Notes: generated by a model not told the origin, from the sequence alone. DNA of 53,098 nt from an uncultured Bacteroidota bacterium (GCA_902796805.1 CADBQG010000075.1:1-53098), one strand, 5' to 3'; positions 33,893-43,656 are shown, counted from the first letter of the stretch. A program made the numbers and translations.

Positions 33893-35497
33893 TTACATCT
33901 CAATTGGTTTTCCCGACAGGTTGAACCACAGTTCCTGTTCCTCCTGTGTCTTCTTGTCCACGACGATCACCTTGTAGGCAGTCAACTTGTCGGCGAGGCG
34001 CTTCACGGTGTAGAACTCCTTAAGCTTGTAGCCCTTGTACTCTTTCTTGAGGTGATCCTGTATGGTGGCCGAGAGGTTGTCGTTCTTGCCGAGCAGCCAA
34101 GTCTCGACGATTTCGCCGTATCTGTTGATTACAACGGTTTCCTTGCCGCGCGTTGAGTAGAAAACAGCCAGATAGTTCATGTTGTCGTCCTCGTCCCATT
34201 CGGCATTTGTTACTTTCGGATACTTTAACTTGAAAGTGGCTATAATGTTTTCTGGAATATCCTTCGACTTGTCGTCGTCGAGACCCATGTTCATCTTCTC
34301 GTAGTATTTGTTCAGGGCGTCGTCTTCCGTGCTCTCCTTGGCTGTTGCGCCAAGCTCGTAGTCGGGGTCGATGGTGCGGATCAGTTTTCCGGCCTTGTCG
34401 AAGAAGATTGTGGTGGCCAGTTTTGCCTTATAGTTGTTCTTCTCGTAGAACTCCACCATCATCTTGTCGTTTTTGTCGGCGCGCTGCTCTTTCACGGCGT
34501 TCTTGAAGCGCCAGCCGGGGTAGAAGTCGTTGAGGTGCTTCGACATGAGCCCGGAGACCGATTCTTCCGGCATCACTGTGAGGGTTTTGTCCCATGTGCC
34601 GTTGGGCTTGATATAGACGGCGGTTTTCTTGCCCTGGTTGAGGCAGCGTGCGATGTACATGCTGTCAACGAGGAACCAGTTGAGTTCGGCGGGGTGCAGC
34701 ACTTTTTTCACGAGCGACTTGCTCACTGCGTCGGGTACGGTGGAGGCCTTTATGGCCACGTTGCCGTGTTCGTCCTTGACCACAGGCTCCGGTTTCTCTT
34801 TCTTGGGCTTTGCCGATGAAGCCTGTTGCGGTTTTGAGGCCGGGGCGGCGGGCTTTGCCGCAGGTTTGGGCTGTGCGGGTGCTGATTTAGCCGCTTTTTC
34901 AGCGGCGGCCTTCTCCTCGGCTGCTTTCTTTGCCGCCTCGGCCTTCGCGGCCTGGCGCTCTTCGGCGGCGGCCTTTGCCAGTGCTATCTTGTCGGGCTGC
35001 TCCTTTGTGGGGTCGACGAAGTCGGTGGGGTCGGTGCGCGAGAGCAGCTTGTTTGCGCCGGTGGTGGCGAATGTCAGCACCGATGGCTTGGTGCCGATGC
35101 CGTCTTTCTTCACCTCAAGATAGTAGTGCGTGCTTTCGTTTTCCTTCTCCTCAAGACAGCTCGTGCTGATTACGAAGTCAGGGTAGTTGTCTTTCACGAA
35201 GTCGGTGATGGAGGAGGGCAGTTCGCGCGCCGGTACGTTGAACGTGGTGCGCAGCCACTCGCCGTCTTTCGAGATATAGACCTTGCCGGTGGTGCTTCCG
35301 TCTTTCACTGAAGCAACGTAATTTCCGTTTTCAATCTGCCAACCACTTACTTTCATGTATGAGTACTGATCGTCGAATGTCTGCATGACATCCTCCGGAA
35401 CGTCGGCGGGCTTTATTTTCTGTCCGAACAGGAGTGAACTTCCGCTCAAAAGAATTATGAGAAAGGAAAGGGCTGCGGATAAAATCTTATTTTTCAT
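33893..35497 (-). CDS. Secreted protein with PepSY-like repeats and an Ala/Lys-rich linker
   Basis: 534 aa from ATG 35497: signal peptide (LSFLIILLSGSSLLFGQ), then a repeated module of the DUF2874/PepSY-like kind (pattern 'P..V...F...YP....WE.....Y.A.F', e.g. DVPEDVMQTFDDQYSYMKVSGW, IPENIIATFKLKYPKVTNAEW, and weaker internal copies). Residues ~170-240 are an Ala/Lys/Glu/Pro-rich segment resembling a TolA-type helix. Probably periplasmic, perhaps spanning it; biochemical function is unknown. Promoter at 35525-35532 rules out the longer frame from 35557. It is in an operon with prmA, an unlikely functional pairing. Confidence 0.7.
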   Translation of the reverse strand: MKNKILSAALSFLIILLSGSSLLFGQKIKPADVPEDVMQTFDDQYSYMKVSGWQIENGNYVASVKDGSTTGKVYISKDGEWLRTTFNVPARELPSSITDFVKDNYPDFVISTSCLEEKENESTHYYLEVKKDGIGTKPSVLTFATTGANKLLSRTDPTDFVDPTKEQPDKIALAKAAAEERQAAKAEAAKKAAEEKAAAEKAAKSAPAQPKPAAKPAAPASKPQQASSAKPKKEKPEPVVKDEHGNVAIKASTVPDAVSKSLVKKVLHPAELNWFLVDSMYIARCLNQGKKTAVYIKPNGTWDKTLTVMPEESVSGLMSKHLNDFYPGWRFKNAVKEQRADKNDKMMVEFYEKNNYKAKLATTIFFDKAGKLIRTIDPDYELGATAKESTEDDALNKYYEKMNMGLDDDKSKDIPENIIATFKLKYPKVTNAEWDEDDNMNYLAVFYSTRGKETVVINRYGEIVETWLLGKNDNLSATIQDHLKKEYKGYKLKEFYTVKRLADKLTAYKVIVVDKKTQEEQELWFNLSGKPIEM

Positions 35498-35524
35498 TTT
35501 ACTGTTGATTTTCAAAAATAAGCA

Positions 35525-35532
35525 CAAAGATA
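35525..35532 (-). promoter_or_regulatory. -7 box (TATCTTTG, - strand) for the PepSY-like gene and prmA
   Basis: TATCTTTG on the - strand, 28 bases upstream of the ATG at 35497. It decides against the in-frame upstream start at 35557. Confidence 0.6.
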
Positions 35533-35557
35533 TATTTTTTATGGAGAAAACAGGCAA

Positions 35558-36817
35558 TTATGTTTTCTGCTGTTGTTTTTTCGCGGCGGGGAAGAGTACG
35601 TTGTTGAGGATGAGGCGGTAGCCGGCCGAGTTGGGGAATAGGTTGAGGTCGGTGGGGGCGTCGTTCACAAGGTGCTGGTAGTCCTCTGGATCGTGTCCGG
35701 AGTAAAATGTCCAAGTCCCTTTGCCATATTCACCGTGAATATAGCGCGCTTCGTTGAAGAATGCGCACTCACCCATGATTGTTACCGTGGGCTTGATGAG
35801 TTCCTTGCGGAACGCCGTGGTCTGCCCCATGAAGCCAGGGATGACCTGAAGGTGGTTCTGGCACAGCATGGTGGGCACTGGATCCCACTTTGCCGAGAAC
35901 TCGAAGAGCGTGAAATAGTCGTTCGACTTGTTGGAGATGTGCTGTGAAGGGTTCACGTCGATGTCGGAGACCTCATACACGTATGGGTTTGTCTCGATCC
36001 TGAAGTTAGTGAAGGCGAAGCAGTTGTCGTAGTTGAGCTTGCTTTGTGCCTGCGGGTCCATGGGGTCGCCGTCGAACATCTTCTCGCAGATATCCACACC
36101 CTCGGCGGCGAGCGCGATGTCGTAGCTGTCGGGACCGGAGCACATGGCGAAGAGGTAGCCGCCGCCCGCCACGAAGTCGCGGATGCCCTTGGCCACGGCG
36201 AGTTTCATCTGCGACACCTTGGCGAAGCCTAGCTGCGCCGCGCGTTCCTCGTTCTCTCTCACGTCGTCCTGGTACCACTTGGCGTTGCGGAAGTTGGCCC
36301 AGAACTTGCCGTACTGTCCCGTGAAATCCTCGTGATGCAGGTGAAGCCAGTCGTATTTCGGCAGCTCGCCCTTTATCACCTCCTCGTCGTAAATCACAGT
36401 GTATGGGATTTCGGCGTATGTCAGCACCAGGGTAACGGCGTCGTCCCAAGGCAGCTTGTTCTTCGGGGAGTACACCGCTATCTTCGGCTCTTTTGTGAGC
36501 CGGATTTCGTTCATATTGTTCTCAACCGCAGCTATCTCGTTGAGAATCTGCGATGCCTGCAGGTCGGCGATGACCTCGTAGGAGACCCCGCGCACCACGC
36601 ACTCGTTCTCAATGGAGCTGTTGTAGGCGCACATGAAGCTGCCGCCACGGTAGTTAAGCAGCCAGCTCATCTCAATCTCGCCTGCCACCGCGTAATATGC
36701 AATTCCGTAAGCCTTGAGGTGGTTGCTCTGCCCCATGTCCATGGGAATCAGCAGATAACTCGCCCTCACAGACGCCATTGACAGCAGAACAGTCAGTATT
36801 AGTACTATTTTTTTCAT
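35558..36817 (-). CDS. Secreted Bacteroidetes protein often labelled 'asparagine synthetase B'
   Basis: 419 aa from ATG 36817 with a signal peptide (IVLILTVLLSMASVRAS), so it is exported, which is incompatible with asparagine synthesis. No ATP-PPi loop or N-terminal Cys of AsnB is present. A central LHLHHEDFTGQYGKFW and FVAGGGYLFAMCSGPDSYDIAL resemble a class-I amidotransferase/ThuA-type fold with a Cys at the nucleophile elbow (FAMCSG), and the HGEYGKGTWTFYSGHDPEDY block is strongly conserved-looking. The probable role is a periplasmic hydrolase or binding protein, undefined. The start is set by the -7 box at 36837-36844. Confidence 0.7.
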   Translation of the reverse strand: MKKIVLILTVLLSMASVRASYLLIPMDMGQSNHLKAYGIAYYAVAGEIEMSWLLNYRGGSFMCAYNSSIENECVVRGVSYEVIADLQASQILNEIAAVENNMNEIRLTKEPKIAVYSPKNKLPWDDAVTLVLTYAEIPYTVIYDEEVIKGELPKYDWLHLHHEDFTGQYGKFWANFRNAKWYQDDVRENEERAAQLGFAKVSQMKLAVAKGIRDFVAGGGYLFAMCSGPDSYDIALAAEGVDICEKMFDGDPMDPQAQSKLNYDNCFAFTNFRIETNPYVYEVSDIDVNPSQHISNKSNDYFTLFEFSAKWDPVPTMLCQNHLQVIPGFMGQTTAFRKELIKPTVTIMGECAFFNEARYIHGEYGKGTWTFYSGHDPEDYQHLVNDAPTDLNLFPNSAGYRLILNNVLFPAAKKQQQKT

Positions 36818-36836
36818 TCCAAAATAATGTTCGCGG

Positions 36837-36844
36837 CAAAAATA
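36837..36844 (-). promoter_or_regulatory. -7 box (TATTTTTG, - strand) for the AsnB-like gene
   Basis: TATTTTTG on the - strand, 20 bases before the ATG at 36817, separating this gene from the upstream TetR operon. Confidence 0.55.
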
Positions 36845-36886
36845 AATATTTTCGGTGGAAATTGAACGTCGCATGTGCCCGAAAGT

Positions 36887-37441
36887 TTAATGGCTTCCGA
36901 ACGGTGTCTCCGACAATATCTCCATCCCGCGTTCAGTGAGCGCCGCGCTGAGCACATACCTGAGCATCTCGGGCCGCTTGTCCTCCTCAACGTCTATCAG
37001 AAACAGGTTGTTCAACAAAAAATCCGAATACATGTCCATGTCAAGCGAATCATGGACGTAGAACTTCTGCTTCCCTTTTCCAAGGATAGTTATCAGGGTG
37101 TCTTTGAAAAAAGCCTTGTTTTTCAGGAAACAGCGTTCTTTCAAGATGAGGTCGTAGTAGTGGCGCTCCTCCACCATGGTCTTCTTTGTTGCGTACATGA
37201 ACATCACAAGCTCCTCGACGGCGTTGTTGCAGTGCCCCTGTATTTCAAGCCACCTCCCCTCAAGAATAGAGAACCAGTGGCCAAAAGCCATAACTATTGA
37301 ATTGTACTTGCTGCCGTACCTGTTGAAGAACGTCTTTTTGCTGATGTTCAGCGTTGCAGCAATAGTGTCTATGGAATTGCTGAATCCGTTTTCCCGGTAA
37401 AAATCGTATAAAATGGCAGTTTTTTGCCCTGAAAGTGTCAT
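36887..37441 (-). CDS. TetR-family transcriptional regulator
   Basis: 184 aa. An N-terminal TetR HTH has SIDTIAATLNISKKTFFNRYGSK, with the typical 'I-A..L.IS..T.F.RY..K' helix-turn-helix, followed by an all-helical ligand domain without recognisable motif. It is last gene of a seven-gene envelope operon and sits 10 bases after the lipoprotein gene; it may autoregulate this operon. Ligand unknown. Confidence 0.78.
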   Translation of the reverse strand: MTLSGQKTAILYDFYRENGFSNSIDTIAATLNISKKTFFNRYGSKYNSIVMAFGHWFSILEGRWLEIQGHCNNAVEELVMFMYATKKTMVEERHYYDLILKERCFLKNKAFFKDTLITILGKGKQKFYVHDSLDMDMYSDFLLNNLFLIDVEEDKRPEMLRYVLSAALTERGMEILSETPFGSH

Positions 37442-37451
37442 GCGGCCTTGT

Positions 37452-38360
37452 TTAATGGTAGGAGATTACAAGTTCTTCGCCCTTGGATGAACGTCCTCTG
37501 TGGTCGGTGTGAACCTCCTTGACCGAAACCGGATACTTGCTCTTGTACTCGTATTCGTAGGTCCACGACTCGGTCTGGTAGGAGTTCAGGTCGTCGTTGA
37601 ACACCGTCCTGTAGGCGCTCATGATGTTGTTGGCCTCGAAGCCCCCGTTGACGGCGGTTCGGTCGAACATGTTGTCGATGTTGAACGACAAAAGGTTACC
37701 GAACGGGTTCTTCTGTTTGTCATACGTGTAGTTGAAAGTTATTGTTGGGTCGGAAGAAGCAGTGGAGCCGGTGTTTCTGACCATATCAGCGCGCACAACG
37801 TTGCCGCCGTCCCAACGAAGCCTTATCTCGCCCCGCTGAACGCCCTTTGAGTCGGTCTTGGCAGCGATGTCGGCAATGCAAGCATTGAGACCGTCGTCCC
37901 ACAGTGGCGCGAGAAGGCGTTTGTCAGGCTTGCTTCCAGACTCCTCCACAGTTATCAGTATCTTGTCCACGGCACTCTTCCCGTAAACCAACTCGTAAGT
38001 CTCCTTATATGCGTTTTTTAACGAATATTCTATCCTTGAGAGCTTTTCTCCTTCATAATAATAGTCAAGCCTTTCATCCCGAGCCGAAACACTGACAATC
38101 CTGCTGCCGTTGTAAGTAAACTCCTCGGTGTAGTCCATGACCTTTCCGTTCGACATGTAGTGGTCTATTTTCATGAGAAGTCCGTTGTTCCACGACCACT
38201 CCTGCTTCAAGACATTCCCGGAATTTGATTTCACATAAATCTTGTCGATTTTTTTCTGGGGCATGAACAAACCCAATGACTCTTTCTTGCAGGACACTGC
38301 ACTCACAACCAGAAGGATTGACATTGCGGCCGCTATGGTCTTTTTCAATATTCTTGACAT
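37452..38360 (-). CDS. Putative lipoprotein with RHS/YD-like repeat character
   Basis: 302 aa from ATG 38360: lipoprotein signal ending VVSAVSC-K, then a series of short beta segments (VLKQEWSWNNGLLMKIDHY, YTEEFTYNGSRIVSVSARD, LDYYYEGEKLSRIEY) resembling DUF4595/YD-repeat Bacteroidetes surface proteins. Earlier in-frame ATGs (38417, 38393) would overlap the upstream gene; 38360 starts at the signal peptide. Envelope-located, function unknown. Confidence 0.65.
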   Translation of the reverse strand: MSRILKKTIAAAMSILLVVSAVSCKKESLGLFMPQKKIDKIYVKSNSGNVLKQEWSWNNGLLMKIDHYMSNGKVMDYTEEFTYNGSRIVSVSARDERLDYYYEGEKLSRIEYSLKNAYKETYELVYGKSAVDKILITVEESGSKPDKRLLAPLWDDGLNACIADIAAKTDSKGVQRGEIRLRWDGGNVVRADMVRNTGSTASSDPTITFNYTYDKQKNPFGNLLSFNIDNMFDRTAVNGGFEANNIMSAYRTVFNDDLNSYQTESWTYEYEYKSKYPVSVKEVHTDHRGRSSKGEELVISYH

Positions 38361-38397
38361 AAATCTGAATTTTATTGACTTGTAATTTGACATTATT

Positions 38398-39333
38398 CTA
38401 TCGAAGATGTTCAACAACGCTCTTTTCAGTCATCTGCCGCAAGCTGGCGGTCCTCACAATCTCTTCATCAGAAGATACATAGAGATATGTGGGGAAGCTG
38501 CCGTTCACCATTCTGACGGCGACAAGCGGATCGATGGGTATATAGCGGAATTTTCCGGTGTTCGTCTCAGACTTGAACTTTTCCACAGAGTTGTCGCCAC
38601 CCCAGACGAAGAACACAACTTTGCTGGAGTCAAGGTCGTTGTTTTCAACTATTTCGCTGATTTTCAAGGCACTGATTCGGCAAAATTCGCAGCCTGAAGA
38701 GAGAACACCCACTATGTGGTTGCCGTCGGCAATGTTTACGTTACGCATGACGGAATCCTGCAGGAATGCGTTGAAAGTCGCCTCGTCAACGGGTTTCTCG
38801 CCCTTTTTGAACAGGTTGTACACGTTGTCGGTCGGGAACAGCGCGAAGGGAACCGCCAAAGAAGCAGCAAGAAATGTGATTAAAAGGGCTTTTTTCCCCT
38901 TGAACATATAGTCGGTTTCATTGCGGATCGGAAGCATGAGCAAAATCGTAATGATGTTTTTGACTATCGAAAGCGAGGGCTTGAGTTCAACGATGTCGCC
39001 GAGGCAATGGCAGTTCTGGTCGTTGCGGAACAATGCCGTGTAGACGAGCAGCAGTGTGAATCCGGCAAGCATCGCCATCGTCAGCCACCAGGCCTCGCGG
39101 TAATGTATTTTCGAGATCATGAGGGCGCCGGCGAGCAGTTCGCAAGCTATGACCGCCCGCGCCGCCACGGTGCTGAGGGAGAAACCGAAGATGTTGAAGC
39201 TGTAGATATAGAGTTCAAAGGTGTCGAGGGAAAGCAGTTTCAGAATCGCTGAGGTGATGAAAAACGCCCCTATCGCTATTCTGACAACAGTTTTCAGTAT
39301 TGCGGTAAATTTCAGTTTAGTTTCTTCGCTCAT
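38398..39333 (-). CDS. DoxX/MauE-like membrane protein fused to a thioredoxin-like domain
   Basis: 311 aa from ATG 39333, which overlaps the stop of the ABC ATPase (ATGA). N-terminal four-TM DoxX/MauE region (AIGAFFITSAILKLL, LYIYSFNIFG, ACELLAGALMI) with CHCLGD at 108-113, the redox-type cysteine loop seen in MauE relatives. After a further TM at ~148-166 is a periplasmic thioredoxin-like domain with GVLSSGCEFCRIS (Cys215-x-x-Cys218). Probable membrane electron relay plus disulfide reductase; Bacteroidetes BF1490-type proteins look like this. Role inferred from motifs. Confidence 0.75.
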   Translation of the reverse strand: MSEETKLKFTAILKTVVRIAIGAFFITSAILKLLSLDTFELYIYSFNIFGFSLSTVAARAVIACELLAGALMISKIHYREAWWLTMAMLAGFTLLLVYTALFRNDQNCHCLGDIVELKPSLSIVKNIITILLMLPIRNETDYMFKGKKALLITFLAASLAVPFALFPTDNVYNLFKKGEKPVDEATFNAFLQDSVMRNVNIADGNHIVGVLSSGCEFCRISALKISEIVENNDLDSSKVVFFVWGGDNSVEKFKSETNTGKFRYIPIDPLVAVRMVNGSFPTYLYVSSDEEIVRTASLRQMTEKSVVEHLR

Positions 39334-41063
39334 GACAGGATTCCTTTGGGTATTGCGTTGATTAGTTGCTTGGTGTAAGGAGTTGCAGGGTTGCTGCACA
39401 GTGCGTCGGCCTCTCCAGTCTCCACGATGTTTCCGTTTTGCATGACCACGATTCTGTCAGACATGAACTTCACGACGGAGAGGTCGTGGGAGATGAATAT
39501 GTAGGTGAACTTGTATTCTTCCTTGAGTTCGTTGAGCAGGTTGAGCACTTGCGCCTGCACCGATACGTCGAGGGCCGACACCGACTCGTCGCAGATTATG
39601 AACTTGGGGTTCACCGCCAGGGCCCGCGCGATGGATATTCTCTGCCTCTGTCCTCCTGAGAATTCATGTGGATACCGATAGAAATGCGACTCGTTGAGAC
39701 TCACCCTTTCCAAAAGCGAGATGGCGCGTTTCTTGCGTTGCGCGTCGTCGGGCAATATTCCGTGTACTTTCATCGGCTCGATGAGTGCATCGCCAATTGT
39801 AAGCCGTTGGTTCAACGAAGAGTAGGGGTCTTGCAGTATGATTTGGAGGTCTTTTCTCATCTTGCGCATCTCGTCATTCGGAAGCCGCAGAAGGTCGCGG
39901 CCGCGGTAGAACACGCTGCCGCTGTCAGGCTCGATTAGGCGGAGCATTGAGCGCCCGAGTGTTGTCTTGCCGCACCCCGACTCGCCCACAAGCCCGAGAG
40001 TTTCCCCTTCGAAGACGTCTATGTTGATGTTGTTCAAAGCATTTACATACTGTTGTTTTTCGAACAGTTTGCGTTTTCTCACAGGGTAGCGTTTTGTAAG
40101 GTTTCTTATCGAGATGATTTTTTCTCCGGAATAGAGTTTTCGGTGTGCAGCGGCACGTTCTTCATCGGCAACCTTCAGAGTCTCAATTATTTGTCCTATT
40201 TCAGCGTTCTGCCGGCCTTCAAAGTCAGACACGCGCGGCAGTCTCTTCAGGCGCACCGACATCTGGGGGCGGCTGGCCAAAAGCTGTCTCGTGTAATTGT
40301 GCTGCGGGTTGAGGAATATATTTCTTACGGTGTTCTCCTCCACCACACCGCCTTTGTACATCACCAAGGCGCGGTCGGCTATTTCGGCAATCACCCCGAG
40401 ATCGTGTGATATGAACAGCACGCCCATCTCATACCTGCTTTGCAGTTCCCTTATAAGCTCGAGGATTTTCTTCTGTATTGTTACATCGAGGGCGGTGGTC
40501 GGCTCGTCGGCGATGAGCAGCCTCGGGTTGCAACTCATGGCCATGGCAATCATCACACGCTGCTTCTGTCCGCCCGAAAGTTCATGCGGGAAGGAGTCGA
40601 AAATCTGCGACGGGCGCGGCAGCCCCACCTCGTTGAACAGTTCCAGTACCCTGTCCCGTGCTTCCTTCTTGCTGCACTTGGTGTGTAGCCGGATTTGCTC
40701 TGTGATCTGGAATCCGCATTTGAGTACAGGGTTCAGCGAGGTCATGGGTTCCTGGAAAATCATGCCTATCTTGTTGCCTCTCAAGGCTTGCAGCTTTTCC
40801 TCGCCGCAGGTGAGAACGTCGATCGTAGGCGCGCCTTCCTCATCCCGGAAGAGGATTTTGCCGCTCGGATACCGCGCAATGCCAGGATTCAGAAGCTGCA
40901 TTATGGAGAGGGCTGTCACGGACTTCCCCGATCCCGACTCCCCAACAATGCCCAAAGTCTCTCCCTTTTCGAGAGTGAAACTCACGTCGCTCAGAATGGG
41001 ATTCCATTCCTTGTCTCGCTTGAGTTCTAACGAAAGACCCTCTATTTGCAGAAGTTTTTCCAT
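39330..41063 (-). CDS. Fused dual-ATPase ABC transporter subunit (Dpp/Opp/YejF-type)
   Basis: 577 aa with two complete nucleotide-binding domains. First: GESGSGKS, Q-loop [30 protein letters not shown]. Second: [38 protein letters not shown]. This matches DppD-DppF/YejF fusions of peptide importers; between them is the oligopeptide-type C-terminal segment ([15 protein letters not shown]). No permease or binding protein gene is adjacent, so partners must lie elsewhere. It follows the M23 gene by 5 bases and overlaps the DoxX-Trx gene. Confidence 0.92.
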   Translation of the reverse strand: MEKLLQIEGLSLELKRDKEWNPILSDVSFTLEKGETLGIVGESGSGKSVTALSIMQLLNPGIARYPSGKILFRDEEGAPTIDVLTCGEEKLQALRGNKIGMIFQEPMTSLNPVLKCGFQITEQIRLHTKCSKKEARDRVLELFNEVGLPRPSQIFDSFPHELSGGQKQRVMIAMAMSCNPRLLIADEPTTALDVTIQKKILELIRELQSRYEMGVLFISHDLGVIAEIADRALVMYKGGVVEENTVRNIFLNPQHNYTRQLLASRPQMSVRLKRLPRVSDFEGRQNAEIGQIIETLKVADEERAAAHRKLYSGEKIISIRNLTKRYPVRKRKLFEKQQYVNALNNINIDVFEGETLGLVGESGCGKTTLGRSMLRLIEPDSGSVFYRGRDLLRLPNDEMRKMRKDLQIILQDPYSSLNQRLTIGDALIEPMKVHGILPDDAQRKKRAISLLERVSLNESHFYRYPHEFSGGQRQRISIARALAVNPKFIICDESVSALDVSVQAQVLNLLNELKEEYKFTYIFISHDLSVVKFMSDRIVVMQNGNIVETGEADALCSNPATPYTKQLINAIPKGILS

Positions 41064-41068
41064 GTTTG

Positions 41069-42115
41069 TTACCTTACGCGCAGCCGTTGTCCCTCCACTA
41101 TCCTGTCGGCGTTCGGAAGATTGTTGAGTTGAAGGATTTTTTCAACTGTGGTGTTGTATTTCAATGAGATGCGGTACAGATTTTCGCCGGGTTTAACCGT
41201 GTGGTAAACTGTGTCTTCGGTGTTTTGCTGCGCATTGGTTTCAGCGTTGCCTGCCGCAGGCTTCGCCGGGGCTGCTTCAGCAGGTTTCTGAACTTCAGCC
41301 GCCGTTGGTTGTTTTGCATCCACTTCCGGTTTGGCGGATGGCTTGGCAGTGCTCGGCTGCGTTTGTGTTTTCCTCGCTTTTACAGAGTCGACAGGCACTA
41401 TGTTGAAGTCGCGCGACATCAGCGCTATGTTGTTTTGCAGTATGTCCTCCTCCTCAAAGTCGATGATGAGTTCCGGGTCGAATGGCTCGTTGAGCAGGCG
41501 TGTTTCAAAATGGAGGTTGCAGAGGGCGCTGCCTGCCGGGGTCCCCATCTGCCCGATCACCTGCCCGGCGTTCACGAACTGCCCGGTTTTCACGCAGAGT
41601 TTGCCGAGGTGGGCATAGACCGTCTCCAACCCGTTGTAGTGTCTTACCACAACCATGTTCCCGTAACTGCCGTAGCTGTTTGCCACGCGCACCAGTCCGT
41701 CGAAGCAGCTTTTCACTAAAGTCTGCGACTCGGTCTGTAAGTCAATGCCGGGGTGGAAGTCTCCTTTCTTAGTGGGGCCGTATTTGGTTTTGACATTCTC
41801 GAAGCGGCACGGCATGGCAAAAGGGTTGTTGGCGTCCTGCACCAGCATGAGCATGAGCCTGTCGTTGGAGAACGGGATGTTTATGGCTCTGCTGCGCAGA
41901 TGAGATGTGTCCCAGTATTCGTCGTAAAGGCTGAAAGCAGGAATCTGGTAGGTCTCCTCGAAGAAAGGGTAGGGCGCAATCTGGTCAATGTCGGCTGCAC
42001 CGCAGGCGCCGGGGTTGGCAAGTGCTTCGTTCTGTGTGAGGATTGTGATGTCGGCGTTCTGCGCGAACATCAAGACAGGCACCACGGCAAATATCGCCAA
42101 GATGATTCTATTCAT
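41069..42115 (-). CDS. Secreted M23-family metallopeptidase with C-terminal LysM
   Basis: 348 aa: signal peptide ([13 protein letters not shown]), a divergent N-terminal region, then an M23 (LytM) domain with [10 protein letters not shown] (first zinc His/Asp), VYAHLG and LHFETR (second and third metal residues). A Pro/Ala/Lys-rich linker (~245-300) follows, and then a LysM ([28 protein letters not shown]). All zinc ligands appear present, so it is probably an active peptidoglycan endopeptidase. Start overlaps the heptose-type adenylyltransferase gene by 8 bases. Confidence 0.9.
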   Translation of the reverse strand: MNRIILAIFAVVPVLMFAQNADITILTQNEALANPGACGAADIDQIAPYPFFEETYQIPAFSLYDEYWDTSHLRSRAINIPFSNDRLMLMLVQDANNPFAMPCRFENVKTKYGPTKKGDFHPGIDLQTESQTLVKSCFDGLVRVANSYGSYGNMVVVRHYNGLETVYAHLGKLCVKTGQFVNAGQVIGQMGTPAGSALCNLHFETRLLNEPFDPELIIDFEEEDILQNNIALMSRDFNIVPVDSVKARKTQTQPSTAKPSAKPEVDAKQPTAAEVQKPAEAAPAKPAAGNAETNAQQNTEDTVYHTVKPGENLYRISLKYNTTVEKILQLNNLPNADRIVEGQRLRVR

Positions 42116-42602
42116 TGTCTCTGATCTTTTTTATTATTGAGGTTGAAGAAAATCCTTCTACAAAAGGTATTGTTGAGACTCTGCCGCCATGCTGAATCAC
42201 GAAGTCAGCCCCCGCTATTTCGTCTATTGCATAGTCTCCGCCTTTGACCAGCACATCTGGCTTCACAACGCGAATCAGGTTCTCGGGCGTGTCCTCGTCG
42301 AAGACTGTCACGAAGTCAACCGCTGCCAGTGCGGCGAGCACCGCTGCCCGCTCGTTCTGGGAGTTTACAGGCCTTTCCGAACCTTTCAGTCGTCTCACGG
42401 AGTCGTCGCTGTTGAGACCCACCACGAGCGCGTCGCCCATGTTGCGCGCTTGCGCGAGGCAACTCACGTGCCCGAAGTGCATGACGTCGAAGCAGCCGTT
42501 GGTGAACACCACCTTCTTTCCGGCAAGAGGACTGTCCTCACGGCTGAAGAAGTCGCGCCCTACTATTTTGTCTGCTATGTGTTTTACGAAGTCAGTCATC
42601 AT
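42108..42602 (-). CDS. rfaE2: D-glycero-beta-D-manno-heptose 1-phosphate adenylyltransferase-type (RfaE2)
   Basis: 164 aa, single HxGH nucleotidyltransferase: [17 protein letters not shown] (His-Phe-Gly-His), [27 protein letters not shown] and a C-terminal [11 protein letters not shown] (ISSTxI motif). This is the HldE C-terminal/RfaE2 family; members make ADP-heptose for LPS core. No kinase partner (HldA/RfaE1) or HldD is adjacent. It overlaps the upstream flippase-like gene by 11 bases and the M23 gene by 8, so it is embedded in the envelope operon. Confidence 0.87.
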   Translation of the reverse strand: MMTDFVKHIADKIVGRDFFSREDSPLAGKKVVFTNGCFDVMHFGHVSCLAQARNMGDALVVGLNSDDSVRRLKGSERPVNSQNERAAVLAALAAVDFVTVFDEDTPENLIRVVKPDVLVKGGDYAIDEIAGADFVIQHGGRVSTIPFVEGFSSTSIIKKIRDNE

Positions 42603-43656
42603 TTTCCTTTGTTATCTGGGAGTCGCGGCGCTGGTAGAGCGGCACTACGGCGAGGGTAAGCAGTCCGATGACGAGGGCCACGGCGGTTTGCAGCAGCCAG
42701 CCTATCCAGCCTGCGGCGAGACCCTGCGGGTATGATATGCCGTATAGCAGCGTGATGCCGGCCGTTATCAGCGGATACGAGCCAAGACCGCCCTGGGACA
42801 CCATGAACGCTATGGTGCCGAAAACCAGTACTGTGAAGGCCGCCGCAGGGCCTACATGGCGGAGGTACGGCAGCGAGAAGAAAAAGAAGTACGTGCCGAA
42901 GAAATAAAGCACCCACATGGCCACTGTCCAGAAAAGAAAAAGCCACGGTCGCTTCATGTCCTTCACGGAGATGAAACTCCGCCACATCTCTTTCAGAAAA
43001 CCCAGAACCTTGATCATGAACCTGTTGTTCTGCCAAAATCTCTTCGTCAAGGCCAAAATTGCCACAAACAGTGCAAATGCACCCATAAGTAGGAAGAGCG
43101 TGTGGTTTCCAATCAAGTTCATCCCTCTTGAGCGGAACCACTCCTGCAAAGTGATTCCTGTCTCCTGATTCACCACTATCTGCGACAGCAACGTCGTGTT
43201 CATGGAGAAGGCTATGACGAAAAGCAGCAACCAGCACACCAAGTCTATTGTGCGCTCGAGAATGACAGTCCCGAGCGACTTTTGAAACGGTATGTTCTCG
43301 TATCTTTGCAGAAAAGTGCAACGGAGAATCTCCCCGAGGCGCGGCACCGCAAGGTTGGCGAGGTAGCACACCATCACAGAGTAGAACGTCATAGAGACCC
43401 TCGGCCTGTATCCGTTTGTCACCAACATCTGGCGCGCCCTGAACGAGCGGATTGTGTCGGCGCCTATGAGCGACAAGGCCGACAAGGTGATGAAAAGCCA
43501 ACCCTGGGGATTGTTCACAAGCCTCATTGATGAGAATATGATGTTGACATCGTCTTCGCTCAGGTCCTTCACGGAGAGCCAGACAAACAGGAGGCCGAGT
43601 CCCAGGAACAACGTTACTTTTATTATGTTCGGCAATATATCTTTAAACGACTTCAT
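42592..43656 (-). CDS. Lysylphosphatidylglycerol synthase TM-region-like membrane protein (UPF0104)
   Basis: Polytopic membrane protein of 354 aa from ATG 43656 ([13 protein letters not shown]); an ATG at 43674 is in frame but further from the conserved start. 7-8 TM helices. Motifs of the LPG_synthase_TM/UPF0104 group are RSFRARQML, the [13 protein letters not shown] block (typically 'P.R.GE..R'), ERTIDL and [12 protein letters not shown]. No catalytic MprF domain follows, so it is of the flippase/lipid-transport type. First gene of the seven-gene - strand operon. Confidence 0.85.
   Translation of the reverse strand: MKSFKDILPNIIKVTLFLGLGLLFVWLSVKDLSEDDVNIIFSSMRLVNNPQGWLFITLSALSLIGADTIRSFRARQMLVTNGYRPRVSMTFYSVMVCYLANLAVPRLGEILRCTFLQRYENIPFQKSLGTVILERTIDLVCWLLLFVIAFSMNTTLLSQIVVNQETGITLQEWFRSRGMNLIGNHTLFLLMGAFALFVAILALTKRFWQNNRFMIKVLGFLKEMWRSFISVKDMKRPWLFLFWTVAMWVLYFFGTYFFFFSLPYLRHVGPAAAFTVLVFGTIAFMVSQGGLGSYPLITAGITLLYGISYPQGLAAGWIGWLLQTAVALVIGLLTLAVVPLYQRRDSQITKENDD

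Noticed and set aside
35558..36817. Asparagine synthetase B
   Set aside because: No glutaminase Cys at position 2, no ATP-PPi loop SGGxDS, and a signal peptide is present.
42108..42602. Full bifunctional HldE
   Set aside because: Only the adenylyltransferase domain is present; no ribokinase-type domain precedes it and the neighbouring frame is a different membrane protein.
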